Assembly (NCBI RefSeq): GCF_932274485.2
Contig: NC_065884.2
Span: 41,125,540-41,189,539, forward strand
From: Patella vulgata
Taxonomy: Eukaryota; Mollusca; Gastropoda; Patellidae
Length of the DNA stretch: 64,000 bases
Direction of reading: 5' to 3'
Below, piece after piece: positions 47,036-59,169 of this stretch (position 1 is its first letter; each line of letters opens with the position of its first letter). The notes beneath the pieces were generated by a model that was not told the origin of the DNA, ran no database searches, and worked only from the letters and a program-made list of their open reading frames with translations. Both the position numbers and the translations under genes were made by a program.

Positions 47036-47783
47036 TTACAAGCTAAATAACGTACATGTTTTGGGTCCATCAAAAAACGGTGTAATTAATAGCAATATTC
47101 CAACATTGCGTTTGATTAAGAGGGTACAGTTACTTTGAGCTTTGATTTTTTTTGATTTTTTTTTTTGTTCCACCTGGTATTGGAAGGCAGCAATGCCAAG
47201 TAGGCTAGGGCTGCTATGATAAACTACATCTAAATATGTAGTATTTACAGCTTTGTATCCAATATACAACTTCAAGGGATAGTATTTACTCCATATATCT
47301 TTATTACTAGCTTTGCATAGTCTTGCTTCCCACCATATTTCATTTTTGCCTAACTCTCCACTATCATTTTCTGTTAATGGAGTATATACATATTTGCAAC
47401 ACCTTTGCTTACCAAAGAGAAATTCGAGTGGTTTAGGTCTGATTGGTTGGGGTAGAGGAGAATAGCATTGGGATATTAGGCTTAATTTCCACTATTTTGG
47501 AATGGCTAATTTGAGTGCTACACATTGAAAAAATGCGCCTTCAATTTATATATCGATTTCAGTTTCTCAAATGTTTTAAACTTTCCGTTTATGCCAATCT
47601 TTTATAAAGTATAATTTTATATCAGCATTAAACCATAAAGGTTGCAAAGCAATTTGTGTATAATTTCCATTATTGGTTTTGTTAACTTTGAAAACATAGT
47701 CTGTCCAGGCTTTCAGGACGTCTTTCCAAAACGGGTTAATGGTCTCTAATTTTATTGACCGGAGTCATTCTGAACCAACTGCA
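47036..47783 (-). pseudogene. LINE ORF2 C-terminal fragment, Tx1/L1-like
   Basis: On the minus strand, from 47765 down: LETINPFWKDVLKAWTDYV, then IALQPLWFNADIK and FIKDWHKR, then (after stops) FFQCVALKLAIPK, and CKYVYTPLTENDSG and NKDIWSKYYPLKLYIGYKA. The NPFWKDVL...QPLWFN...W order is characteristic of the region after the RT in Tx1/L1-group LINEs. At least two stops interrupt it. The RT itself is absent. Confidence 0.6.
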
Positions 47784-48059
47784 AATATATTGTATGGTAC
47801 TTTCATCAAGCCGCAGTCAAGGAATTTGAACTAGGGAATTGACTCTCATTTATTGATTATTTCCGTTAGGTTTAAACCAACTTGTTTATAAGTTTTTTTT
47901 TATTTTAGTTCGTTTAATTTTATCTACAACGTTACTCCATAGAAAATTATAAATTGTTTTTTTTTCAGTTTTCTTAAATATTGCATTTTCTGGATTTGGT
48001 AGCGCAATTAGAAAATGACTAATTTTTGTTATAATAAAGCTTTGAACTTTGATACTGTT

Positions 48060-48150
48060 TTGTTTTAGTAATTACTGGTACTTTTAGATTTACTGTTACC
48101 TTAAGCTCTAGATGTGTTTCGGCTCTCCATTATTTTTAGTATTGAGGATT
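48060..48150 (+). repeat. Direct repeat, partner at 52145-52235
   Basis: Shares 'ttactggtactttta' and 'agctctagatgtgtttc' in order with 52150-52205. Confidence 0.6.
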
Positions 48151-48269
48151 TTCCGTATTATATGACAAGTAGTATCAGACGAAAACCTCAGCATATTTTC
48201 CACCTTCTGCAACTGCCACCGCTTCTTTTAGCTAAAAGGAGAGATAAGTAACCAATACATTGTTTCATT

Positions 48270-48365
48270 TACTTACTGATAAAGCTTTGGGATGACAATC
48301 CCAAAGACTGTCAACATTGCTCTGAATCAATAGAAATGCATTTTCTTGAGCATATCAGTTGACGC
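48270..48365 (+). pseudogene. Possible LINE zinc-knuckle fragment
   Basis: Translates as KLWDDNPKDCQHCSESIEM, then HFLEHIS. This has C-x2-C and a later H-x3-H spacing like the C-terminal knuckle of Tx1/L1-like ORF2. It lies 0.5 kb from the minus-strand LINE tail but on the opposite strand, so if related, an inversion separates them. Confidence 0.3.
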
Positions 48366-48639
48366 CATTTACTCTCACAATTTGTGTGTTGATAATTTAG
48401 AGTCAATACTATGTCGTTATTCAGAATCTTGTAAACGGAATATGGTGGAAATCGCCATTTCGCTCTTTTCGATTAAAATTCTGTGTATCTACATGTATAA
48501 ATATAGTTATCTAGCTCCCTCAACACATATTAGTCCGATTAGGTTTGTTACATAATTCTCATCCGTCGGCTTTTCGGGTAGAAATCGTGGAATAAGCTTT
48601 ATTTTGTAGGTTTTGATGTTTAATGACAAAAAACAATGT

Positions 48640-50215
48640 TGGCATTTTTTTCTGAGTAGGTCTTCATAGTATGGGAGGCCATTATCTGAGGGCAGCCATT
48701 TTGCGATAATATTGCAACTTATCTTTTTATTTTCACCTTATTTATAATGTTATCAACTGTGATTTAGCAATATATTAATATTGGCAGGGGTCGTGACTGT
48801 ATTTCAGATAATTTCCCATCACTTCAGGAAGATATTTCTGTCAGTTACAGCTGTGTAAAATGACCACAAGTTTACCTATTTGCATATTTTCCAAGATGAC
48901 GGCCATTTTTGGCGGGAAAATGGGACGATGCGCTGATATTGATTAAACATGCATTATGCAAGAGCTGAATCTGCCTATTGCAGGTCTTTCTTTAGGCCTG
49001 AAATGTTTTCTAAAGTATTAATTAGACATTAATTAACTGATCCAGGCCTTAATCAACTCTCGATTTCTCCGATATTAAATAGATTAGAATGGTTCAGCGA
49101 TACTTTGATTTAATCAAATATGGAGGACCGAGACTTAGCTTCGATCAACCAGTACAGTGGTTGAAATTATTGCACACGTCTGTCAAACCTTCAAAGGCTA
49201 ATATCGCTTGCAATAGAGTAATTTGAATGAAATTTTCAAATTATTCATTTTACATCATCTACTTTCGAACTATTATAGCAAGAATGGCTTATTCTTTATC
49301 TAAATCTTACATAATGTATCTATAAGTAGTTGTCTATGGTATCAGGATATATGTTTTCGGTGTGCAGATTCCCTTTCTGCCGTATACAACTGTGTTGACA
49401 TTTTTTCCGAGTAGGTCTTCAGAGACCATTATCTGAGGGTAGCCATTTTGCGATAATATTGCAACTTATTATTTTATGTTCACCTTTTTTATAATGTTAT
49501 CGACATATCAACTGTGATTTAGCAATGTATTATTATTGGCAGGGGTCGTGACTGTATTTCAGATGTTTTCCCATCACTTCATGAAGATATTTCAAAGATG
49601 GTGACCATTTTTTTGCGGGAAAATCGGACGATGTGCTGATTTTGATTAAGTAGTAGTGTTTGGTGTCAATCAGGGGCATAATTCCATTTCTGTCAGTTAC
49701 AACTGTGTAAAATGATCACAAGTTTACCTATTTGCATATTTCCAAGAAGACAGCCATTTTTGGCGGGAAAATGGGACGATGCGCTGATAATGATTAAGTA
49801 GTCGTCTATGGTATCAGGATATGTTTTCGGGGTGCAGATTCTCTTTCTGCCGTGTACAACTGTGAAAAATAATCACAAGTGTACCTATTTTACATATTTC
49901 CAAGATGATGTCCATTTTTGGCGGGAAAATGGGGCGATGCACTGATATTGATTAAGTAGTCGTCTATGGTATCAGGATATATGTTTTCGGAATGCAGATT
50001 CCATTTTTGCAGTATACAACTGTGTAAAATGATCACATATTTAGAATATTTCCAATATGGCTGCCATTTGTGGCGGGAAAATGGGACGATGTGCTGATTT
50101 TGATTAAGTAGTCGGGTTTTTGTGCAGTTCGATTTCTGCCATTTCCAACTGGATGAAATGATGGTATGTTCATCCATTCAGCATATTTCTAAGATGGCCA
50201 CCTTTTGTTGCAGGA
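48640..50215 (+). repeat. Left arm of a large inverted repeat; tandem units inside
   Basis: Contains 'ggcgggaaaatggg' units (48912, 49759, 49920, 50072), with 150-160 bp spacing in the right half. Also present is a block 'gcagccattttgcgataatattgcaactta' (48690-48720, split) that recurs at 49437. The inverse of these blocks fills 51430-52050. Confidence 0.75.
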
Positions 50216-50559
50216 CATGTTCTAAACACATTAATGAAAAGGTTTCTGAATCCATTTCTGCTATGTATAAGCTTGTAGCATGTTCCCGAAAGCCAGTACC
50301 GGGAAAATAGCACATTGATTTGGTCGATCGCGTTTTAGTGATTGGGCTCCAATCTGATTTTAAAACTTGGTGGCTTCATCGAGACTTTCAGTTTATGTTG
50401 TCTGTCAGTTATAGATACAAAATTAACGATGGTTAAAATGTGAAACTATTGAAAAGATAATTAATAAATTAAAAAGTAGAACATAAATGTATATTATAAA
50501 GCGGTATACAAAGAATTAAAAAAAACAAGGACTGCAAATGAAATAGTAATACTTGCTAT

Positions 50560-51300
50560 AAGAAACCTTTGTGGCATAGATTATATTATCAACTGGCCCC
50601 GAGCTGCGTGTGGAAGGAGTCGTTCGAAGAAATAGTGTCACGTTGGAAAAACAAACTATATCACCACTCAAACTACGACGTGAAAGTCTCTGCCATAACC
50701 ATTGAAAGAACTGGTGGCCGTGATGTCAAAGTGACCGGCCACGTTGTTGTGTAAGTGGTAACATACTTTACGTTTCCAACTCAACAGCATTCCACGTGCT
50801 CTTTCCACATTCAGCGTGGAAGTCAGTTGATAACTTAATATATGCCACGAGGACTTCTTAGCGTCTATTTCACTTACAGCCACGTCCCCCCACCTTTAAC
50901 CACGTTGCCGCCAGACTGAAACGAAGCTCCTGGCCGCATGCTTGCTACGCTGTTACGGCCTTTATGTCTATATAGGGAAGACATCGAGATTGTGGTTATC
51001 TGCTTTGAAAATGAATGAGGACGGGTGAGCATGGCACAGTCTCTGTAAGCGTGGCAAGAGAGCGTCTTACGCCCGGTAGGTACGTCATGGAGTGTGGTGA
51101 GAACGTATCCCGGTCTGACGGGTAACTACAAGATCGTGGTGGAACACTTTGCGCGTAGCCAGAGCTTGACTGGAGCGCGCTGGGCGTAGTAAGCGCTTGA
51201 GCATGATGAGCGCGTGTCAATTTCTTGCCACGCTCATTGGCGCAAGCCCACGCTGCCGCTAGGCTCTCTTTGCCTTCATGCCAGGAGACCGAGTGAATAG
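50560..51300. other. GC-richer island between the inverted arms
   Basis: Noticeably richer in G, C and CpG than its surroundings, with repeated 'gtgg' and 'agcgcg' type phrases. Short frames exist on both strands: plus-strand 50569-50754 ends at a donor-like GTGTAAGTGG, and a minus-strand frame overlaps it. None has a recognisable domain. It may be captured sequence, a regulatory island or a decayed gene. Confidence 0.35.
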
Positions 51301-51419
51301 GAAAATCGATTTCAGCTCAGTGGTCATCTCGGATGAGGAATTTTCATCGTTGGATAATATACCAAATGGGTACGACACGGTACCGGCTTTCAGGAATGTG
51401 CTACAAGCTTATTAGACTC

Positions 51420-52110
51420 AGAAACCTGTAAAATAATCATGTGTTTAGAAAACGTTCCGCCATCTTGGAAATATGCGAAATTAGTGAAAATATGTCATTT
51501 TACGCAGTTGTATATGGAAAAATGGAATCTGCGTCCCGAAAACATATATTTTAATACCAACGACAACTACTTTATCGAAATCAGCATATCGTCCGATTGT
51601 AAATATGATAAATATGTGAACATGTGCTGATTTAACAAGGTTGTAAATGTCAGAAATGGATTCTGCGCGCCTGAAAACATATATATTGACACCAAACACT
51701 ACTACTCAATCAAAATCTGCACATCGTCCCATTTTCCCGTCAAAAATGTGAACATGTGATTATTTTACAATGTTGTAAATGTCAGGAATGGAATCTGTGA
51801 CGCCGAAAACATATATATTGACACCAAACACTACTACTTAATCAAAATTAGCACAGGTTCCGATTTTCCTGCCAAAAATGGTCGCCATCTTGGAAATAAT
51901 CTGAAATATAGTCATGACCCCTGTCAATATAAAAACATTGCCAAATCACAGTTGATATGTCGATAACATTATAAATAAGGTGAAAATAAAATAATAAGTT
52001 GCAATATTATCGCAAAATGGCTGCCCTCAGATAATACCCTCCCATACTGTGAAGACCTACTCAGAAAAAATGTCAACATTGGTTTTTTGTCATTAAACAT
52101 TAATATTTTG
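51420..52110 (-). repeat. Right arm of the large inverted repeat
   Basis: Reverse complement of blocks from 48640-50215, including the inverse of 'gcagccattttgcgataata' at 52005-52030 and several 'gtcccattttcccg' or similar inverses near 51730 and 51860. Confidence 0.75.
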
Positions 52111-52260
52111 TTTAACGAATATTTTTTTGTTTTTGTTTTTTTGTTTTTTGTTATGTTACTGGTACTTTTAAATTTACTGTTACCATAAGCTCTAGATGTG
52201 TTTCCGCTCTACATTTTTTTAGTACTGATGATATTCTGTGTATCTACATGCATAAGTGTG

Positions 52261-52374
52261 GTTTAATGGTCGAGAGCGAGATATTAAGTAATATATTGAA
52301 ACAACACGAGGCACGTAGTCCCGGGTTGTTATTTCAATATATTACGCAATGTCTTAAGCTCGAGACTATTAAAC
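52261..52374. repeat. 114-bp imperfect palindrome
   Basis: Starts GTTTAATGGTC and ends with the inverse form GACTATTAAAC. The inner arms AGTAATATATTGAAA and TTTCAATATATTACG are inverses over 13 bp. The centre is 'cacgtagtcccggg'. Confidence 0.7.
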
Positions 52375-52689
52375 AACTTAAAATACAGACACTCGCACGT
52401 GCTTTGCAATGAAATACGTCACGCGGGTCCAAAATTTTATCTAGTATAAATAAGGTACCGCTTGGCATATTGTCCGCACCATTATTTGAAATAATGGTAC
52501 GACAACATTAAATGAAATGAAATGGAGTTTAACGTCCTACTGTTCTAAGGATGACGTCACATGTGTATTTTAAATATAGTTATAGCCCCCTCAACACATC
52601 AACATATATTGCCATATTACGTCTTAACGTCAACAAAATATTCTGTTTAACGAATTGTTTTGTTGGGTTTTTTTTTGGGGGGGGGGGGT

Positions 52690-54725
52690 GTTATGTTATC
52701 TTTATACTCAATCTGTCTTTAAAAATTGAAATTCTGGCAAGAACACAGCTATTGTGGTATAAACACACGAATTTGCTATTGTAATTGTACAAGTCTACAG
52801 ATATGACCTAGTTCTGGGACACGATAAGCGAGGTTAAATCATGTGTAATTAATTACAGAATTAGTTAATAAGAATAGGAATTTGTCCACACATCCAGTAA
52901 ATAATTGAAATTGAGGTATTATACCCCTTTCCAACTAGAGCAGTGGCCTATAGAGACAATATAGTCGTGATCAAAAGACATTTACCAATTTGACAATTGT
53001 CTGGCCATCGATCTGATCCACACACTATCCATTGCAAATAATCCGTTCAAGTGACTGGAAATTTCTCTAAATTGTATAATGTAAAATCATAACACATTTA
53101 TTTAAACAAGCTTTTAACTGACTCTGTGTGCAATTGTTAACAAGATCATATCCGTTTTTTTATATTACATTGTATTTTTGTAAGGTGCCCCTGGACATGT
53201 GATATGAAAGGGTGCACTATAAATATGCTGTAATAATAATAATTATTTTCAGTGGTATAACATACAACTGACTTTAAACAAATTTATTATTTAGAAAATT
53301 TAATATTTAATCAATTGATGTATATTGTCATTTTTCCGATTCTACAGCTATCTTTAGGATGTCAGACAGTTGTCTAGAAACCCTGAAATGTACATGTTAA
53401 TAACAGGATTGCCGAAAAAAAGAGCGAGTGTGCAAAGATCTCAACATCCCATTCATAAAAGTCCACTACAAAGTGTAATTCTACAGTTGAAATTCGAAAT
53501 AATAGTAGGCTGTTTCGCCTCTGTTCGAGCAAAATTTCTTATTGCATGGTGTAAGCCCGTATTCGTTATCCCGGTAAGACGGTACACCCAATTTCATTCT
53601 ATTTCCAACACTCCGTCTTCATTAGAACAGTCGGTGCAAAATAGTAGACCGTTAAACCCATTTCATTTCATTTCCAACCCATTTCTTGCATAGATAACAT
53701 AACCTCATCTACGGCGCGCAGCTACTGGATTCTCGTCTAGCTGTCACAATTTGATTGCATAAGCAATGGCAAATTTACAGTGCGACAAACATGGATACAA
53801 ATATAATTGATACACACATCGACGAAAAGACTAATTAGTTTAATAATTGTTTTGAAAGCAATTATGTTTATTAATGATCCAGTTGGGAAAACCTGATACA
53901 TTTATCAATCCATTAAACCCACACGAATATATGGCATTTCAATTCCAGCATAATATCTATCGTTTCCAGATAAAACACTCAATGCATCAAATCTAATCAC
54001 CAAATTCAATTAAAAGACTTAGAATTACAGTCATTCATTATTTTATGATCTGTTTTGTTGGATTTGATAGATAAATCGTTATTTCGGGTAGCCTACGCTT
54101 ATTGCTAATGGTAACTTTGTGATGTTATTTCAGGTAGCCTACGCTTATTGCTAATGGTAAATGTGTGATATTAAACTCAACCTAACCCATAATATACTTA
54201 GTATAAGTTAGTGTATAATCTGAACATGTCCCTGGCATATCGGTTAAACTTAAGAATATGCAACCGACATGCTAGTTATCATTGGGATATGTCTTTATGG
54301 ATAGAAATGTAACATTTATATTCCAAGACCCACTACACTGTTTAAAGTTCTCAGAGAAAACATCCGAAAAATATTTTACAGAAAGTACCCTTGGGGGTTG
54401 TGATGCAAGCCGTCATTTGCATTTTCGGACAAAATATAAATTTTCACGACTTAATCCACGCCAAAATTAGTCACAACATTTTGCGCTAAACGCAAGATTT
54501 TCAACATATATCATTACAGTTTGCAAAGAAATAACTAATTATATCAGAAATAGTGAAGACTGGACCACTAAAATAGTTATGGAATAGTTTTTCTTTGTGG
54601 TAATGCGTTCTACATTTTCGAAACGATATTTCTTGTAATGTACAAGTCGCCATGAGGTGAATACTCGCCAAATATCGTACGCGTTAACCCCGCCCATCGC
54701 TTCACTCATAAGGAAGTGCTATAAC
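52690..54725. other. AT-rich region, nothing recognised
   Basis: A short tandem duplication, 'gtagcctacgcttattgctaatggtaa', lies at 54089 and 54133 (44-bp spacing). A SINE-tail-like 'cgttaaacccatttcatttc' is at 53652. No gene. Confidence 0.5.
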
Positions 54726-55703
54726 GCTTTTTAACGCACACATTCATAATGTGGACGTATATTGCCGTCACCCCTGTGTGTGTGTCGCCTACAGGCCGCA
54801 ATTCTTAAGTGATCATCTTGAAACTTTACATATTTGTTCCTTATACCGCAAAAATGATGGCTATTGTTTTTGGTTCATGCCCGACCCCCAGTGGCAGAGC
54901 CACGCCCATCTACAGGCCGCATTTCTTAACGTATCATCTTGAAACTTTGCACACTCATTCCTTCTACCCTAAGACACACCCCTAGGGCCAAAGCCACGCC
55001 CATTTTTTTGTGTGTCTGTGTGACACTTACAGGCCGCAATTCTTAATCGATCGTCTTGAAAACTGTTCATATTTATTCCTTATACCCCCTGGGACAGAGC
55101 CACACCCAAGTTTTGTGTGTCTTGTGTTTCGCCTACAGGCCGCAATTCTTAACAGATCCTTTTGAAACTTTGCATACCTATTCCTATTTATTTTTTTGTG
55201 TTTGTCCGACCCCCAGGGGCAGATCCATACCTATTTTTCTTTGTTTCTCTTTGTGTTGCCTAAAGGCCACGATTCTTAATGATCGTCTTTGAACAGGGGC
55301 AGAGCCATGCCCAATTTTTGTGTTTACCGTTTACAGGCCGCAATTCTGAATGGGTCAGTTTGGTACTTGGCATTAGTGTTTCTTACAGCCTAAGGGCGTC
55401 AACTATTGATTTTGGTGAATGCCCCAATTTTTGCCTTGGATTATTTTGGAACTTGGTATACTTATTCCTTATACCCTAAGGACGACAACTATTGATGTTG
55501 GTGCACGACCCCCCGCCCCCGCCCTCGCCCTTTCCGCGGTGCCACACCCACTTTTTGTTGATATTTTGTCTGTAAATGATATACAGGTTGCAATTATTAA
55601 CAGATTAAGATCCAATTCGGAGTGATCCAGCATAGGTTTGTACCTATATATATATATATATAAGAAAAAAATATATAAAATGATCTTACTCTCAGTTAAT
55701 CAT

Positions 55704-55885
55704 ATAAGTAAAATTCAAGTATTAGAGAAAAAAAACTAAAATTAAAATTTTTGGCTAGTACTTTCATCGTTATCAAACGAATCGTCAGTAACGCATTAAA
55801 ATGGCCTGACGATTCGTTTGATAACGATGAAAGTACTAGCCAAAAATTTTAATTTTAGTGTTTGTTCTCTAATACTTGAATTTTA

Positions 55886-55890
<5 letters not shown>
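55704..55890. repeat. Palindrome, 85-bp arms, 17-bp loop
   Basis: The left arm 55704-55788 and right arm 55806-55890 are reverse complements with very few mismatches (one small difference in an A-rich run). The loop is 55789-55805. It is flanked by (TA)n on both sides, short at left (55647-55662) and long at right. Head-to-head copies of one sequence explain it. Confidence 0.85.
55802..55842 (+). ncRNA. Type I hammerhead-ribozyme motif
   Basis: Read as RNA: stem I strand UGGC (55802-55805); core CUGACGA (55806-55812), matching CUGANGA. Stem II is UCGUU/AACGA closed by a UGAU loop (55814-55827), bracketed by a U-U pair at 55813 and 55828. GAAA follows (55829-55832). Stem III is A-G/C-U with a UA loop (55832-55837), then A at 55838 before the predicted cut, then GCCA (55839-55842), which pairs with UGGC. 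Stem I can extend past a bulge through AUUAAAA and UUUUAAU. Short-stem-III type I hammerheads are known in Penelope-like elements and retrozymes. The position 10.1/11.1 U-U in place of G-C is a deviation. The mirror copy on the minus strand lacks stem I. Confidence 0.6.

Positions 55891-55947
<57 letters not shown>
55889..55947. repeat. (TA)n microsatellite
   Basis: About 29 TA units at the right edge of the palindrome. Confidence 0.95.
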
Positions 55948-55949
<2 letters not shown>

Positions 55950-56599
55950 TCCATGTCCAACCCCCTGAGGCAGAGCCACGCCCAATTTTGTTTGTTTGTT
56001 GTCTACAGGCTGGAATTCTAAATGGGTCATCTTGGAACATGGCATATTTATTTTATTCCTTATACTGTAAGGATAGCAACTATTTATTTAGGTGCATGTC
56101 CTGACCCCTGAGGTTGTGGTACCACATCCACTATTTTGTTACTTTTTATCTGTAAATCCTACAGGTGGCAATAATTAACAAATCTTGTTCAAATTCAGCA
56201 TATCAATCATTTAAATAACAGGGTTGTACCTATTTATATTGTTCCATATCCAACCCCCAGGAACAGAGCCACGCCCAATTTTTGTATTTATAGTCTACAG
56301 ACTGCAATTCTGAATGAATCATCTTGGAACTTTGCATATGTATTCCTTATACCGTAAAGACAGCAGCTATTTATTTTGGTGCATGCCCCGACCCCTGGGG
56401 CAGTGTCACACCCAATTTTTTGTTAATATTTTGTCTGTAAATTTAGCAAAACAAACCCAACGCCTAGCCTTCTTTGTCTCTTGTCATATTACAACCATTT
56501 CATATTTCATTCTCTTCATTTTAAAAAGTACCATATCAATCAAAGCAGGAATGCGGACGTATAATTGCAGCGTTAGCGATGCTCTCTTTTACTATTAAA

Positions 56600-56740
56600 G
56601 CCAAATATGGCAAATGACGTATGATGATCACGTGGGACGGAGTGCGCATGCTATTTCTGACTGGGCGGACATTTTAAGTTGGATAGGAGAGAAATTTCGC
56701 GTAGCAGTTGGGTTTCGTCAAATCATATAATTGTGGGGTA
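56600..56740 (+). promoter_or_regulatory. Possible promoter and first-exon region
   Basis: Within about 60 bp lie TGACGTA (CRE-like, 56615), CACGTG (E-box, 56629) and GCGCATGC (NRF-1-like half site, 56643). GGTAAGG at 56737 is a donor-like site. This cluster is unusual in the AT-rich surroundings. No open frame of note follows, so an untranslated first exon is the only reading; it may be chance. Confidence 0.2.
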
Positions 56741-56744
56741 AGGC

Positions 56745-59145
56745 TTCACCTTTATTTCAATGGGAATTGGTTTATTATATGTTAAGCTATGTGCAGTACA
56801 GTTTGAGGCCAGTTTATGTGGAGATTAAGGGAGTTATAGGCCAGTAACGTTTTTGTAGTCATTTGATTAAAAAACAAAGGAACTGCTTATAGAACGATCC
56901 ACTACTGTGGCTGGAGTAAGACGGAAGACATCAGTAGTAGGACCATTTCTACGCTAAAATGTAGCCCACTCAAATTGATTATTTACCTTTTAATTTCGAA
57001 AAGAAATAAAAATGTTATCGGTAGATAATCTCCCGACTGGGATTCAATCGGATTAAAAAGAGGCGAAGATTACACATGTATCGCCCGCAGAAGATGCTGA
57101 ATGCATCACGTCTTTGTGAATACTGAACGAACTTTCGCAATATTGTATTATTTTTTGTTAAAAATATGATTTATCTATTTTAATTACTTTTTAATTACAT
57201 TTATGTGGTTATTTCCCAGGCTATGTAAATATGTTAGTTATAATTTTGTCCATATTGAAAGGCAAAAATTACATGATGGAAATAGATTCTTATAAGTATT
57301 ATTTTTATTCTTGTATTATAAACCAAATAACAATTAAACCCAGAAGGCATTTTTTTTATCTTGCATGCTGAAAGTTCGATTGGATTCCCAAACCGATATC
57401 AAATTAAGACACTTTTGATTAATAATGGATGGATTGTTGATATCAGAACGGAACAAAAGAATTCTACCAATAATGATATAAGAGACGTCACGATACTTTT
57501 TACCAATCTCCATTTATCCGTAATTATTCACAAGTCTCAGAAAGGGTATATATGAGATAAGGACACTTAAGAAGAGGCATGAGACGAATCAGACGCCAGA
57601 TATTAAAGAGTATGAACGCGCCATCTTTTAGGCTTTAAACTGTTTAATGTTGTATCGTTTAAGAATCTTAGGCGTGAATAGGAGTATTTATTAGACTTGG
57701 GGTTTTATAGAATGTTATAGCACGTTCTTGACTTTCAGATGAAGAATGGTTATATTCAACAACATGCATAGCTAATGACTAGGTCTTTCAGCAAATATTC
57801 ATTCTTTTCTCCACCTAACACATTTGATTTGATGAAAAGGAAATTCGATGTTTGTAACTCTCTTCAGAATTGTGTGATGTGATCCTGACAAAGAAATCAA
57901 TCGCAATTCCTAATCACGCCTCTATTAACTAACTTCAGGCCGTGTCATGTTCCGTCTGTAGTTCTTCATGTTTGTTTTGTACCAATATCAACATCCACAT
58001 TCTTCATATGACCATATTCCAGCTATAATGCCAACTTTTGAAGCTATGGTTTTCAATTATATTCAAGATTCCAACATCAACACCTATCCCTTTTTATATT
58101 GACATTTTTTAAAATTAAAATTATAATATGAAGTGGTTCTGCAATTATATTCAAGATTTTAGCCTACGCCTCTTTGAAATAACTTGTTTAAAGTTATAAT
58201 ATGAAATTAGTGCTGAAAAAGATATGATATTGTTATCCTTATATAACTTTTACACCTATGCATTAATATCGGTATACCCAGAGGTTACCGCCTAACAGAT
58301 TCATTTCTCTGACATCCAAGACCAAGCTGCGCATAGCCAGTTTAAACGGGCGTCGCGCACGACAATGGTTATATTTTTTATTTTTTAAAACATCTAATAC
58401 CACATCGCATTTTGGTAGCTTGTCGAATTAGAGCAGATGGGAATATGGGTTTACCCAATGCTTTGCTTTTGGTGAATGCCGGGGAAAAGATTATTTTTTG
58501 TAGTTCACTAATTTATTATTGTTTGTTGCTTGTTTTAAACCGAGACAAATAATAATTCAATTTATTTTAAAGTGCACCAAAAATCCATACATACCTAAAG
58601 TTGCTCGGTGGTTTTAGTTTCAACCGAAGAAGAATAAACGTGTTCACCCTGGTGTAGGCTATATGGAAACTATCAGTCATTTAGCTCTTGATTTGTCTGG
58701 ACAACTGTAAATCGACCGCTCTGTCTATATTTTGTTAACAATTTCCATTATTTGCATGCTAAGAATGGTGATTATAAAACGTGATACAGATTTGTAATAG
58801 TAATATGATATAATTGTGGAATTTAAGATGGTGTAGAAGGAAATTGTGTAAGTGAATATAAATCAAGGAAGGAAATGGATTCCAGTATATAGGTTTTCAT
58901 ATACGAATTACATTAAATTTTATCAATTGATCAAATGGCGAATAACTAGGATAACTTTACAAACAATTACTTGCTTTGTATGGGGGGGGGGGGCGACGGA
59001 GGGTGTGTGATGGAGTGATAGCTTCAATTCAGCACAAAATTGGTCATTACGTGGCTAACTTTATTCATTTTTGCGCATGAAACTCATTCAGTTGTACGAA
59101 ACCAAATAATCCATAGAAGACCCGCTTGGTTGGGCTGAAGACCCA
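56745..59145. other. AT-rich region, nothing recognised
   Basis: No supported coding, RNA or repeat feature. Confidence 0.45.
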
Positions 59146-59169
59146 ACTAATTGCTTCATGCTCTCAGAA

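Larger units (their letters stand above)
54731..56590 (+). mobile_element. HINE/DINE-like element with short-unit core
   Basis: The left end TTAACGCACACAT (54731) has the inner partner ATGTGGACGTATA. The right end has ATGCGGACGTAT (56551-56562), then a GC-rich hairpin-like end. The core units share 'acaggccgcaattctta' (near 54794, 54917, 55032, 55136 and 55337) and 'ggcagagccacgccca'. Spacing is mostly 104-126 bp. A palindrome (55704-55890) with flanking TA repeats is inserted in the core. Confidence 0.6.

Noticed and set aside
50569-50754. Exon with a donor at its end
   Set aside because: Frame is short, has no domain, and overlaps an equally long frame on the other strand; kept only as part of the island description.
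53370-53693. 107-codon frame with basic N-terminus
   Set aside because: It overlaps a SINE-tail-like segment and repeated 'cccatttcattt' text; no motif.
55740-55790. Minus-strand hammerhead in the left palindrome arm
   Set aside because: The core and stems II and III are mirrored, but the bases next to CUGACGA (GUUA) cannot pair with GCCA, so stem I is missing.
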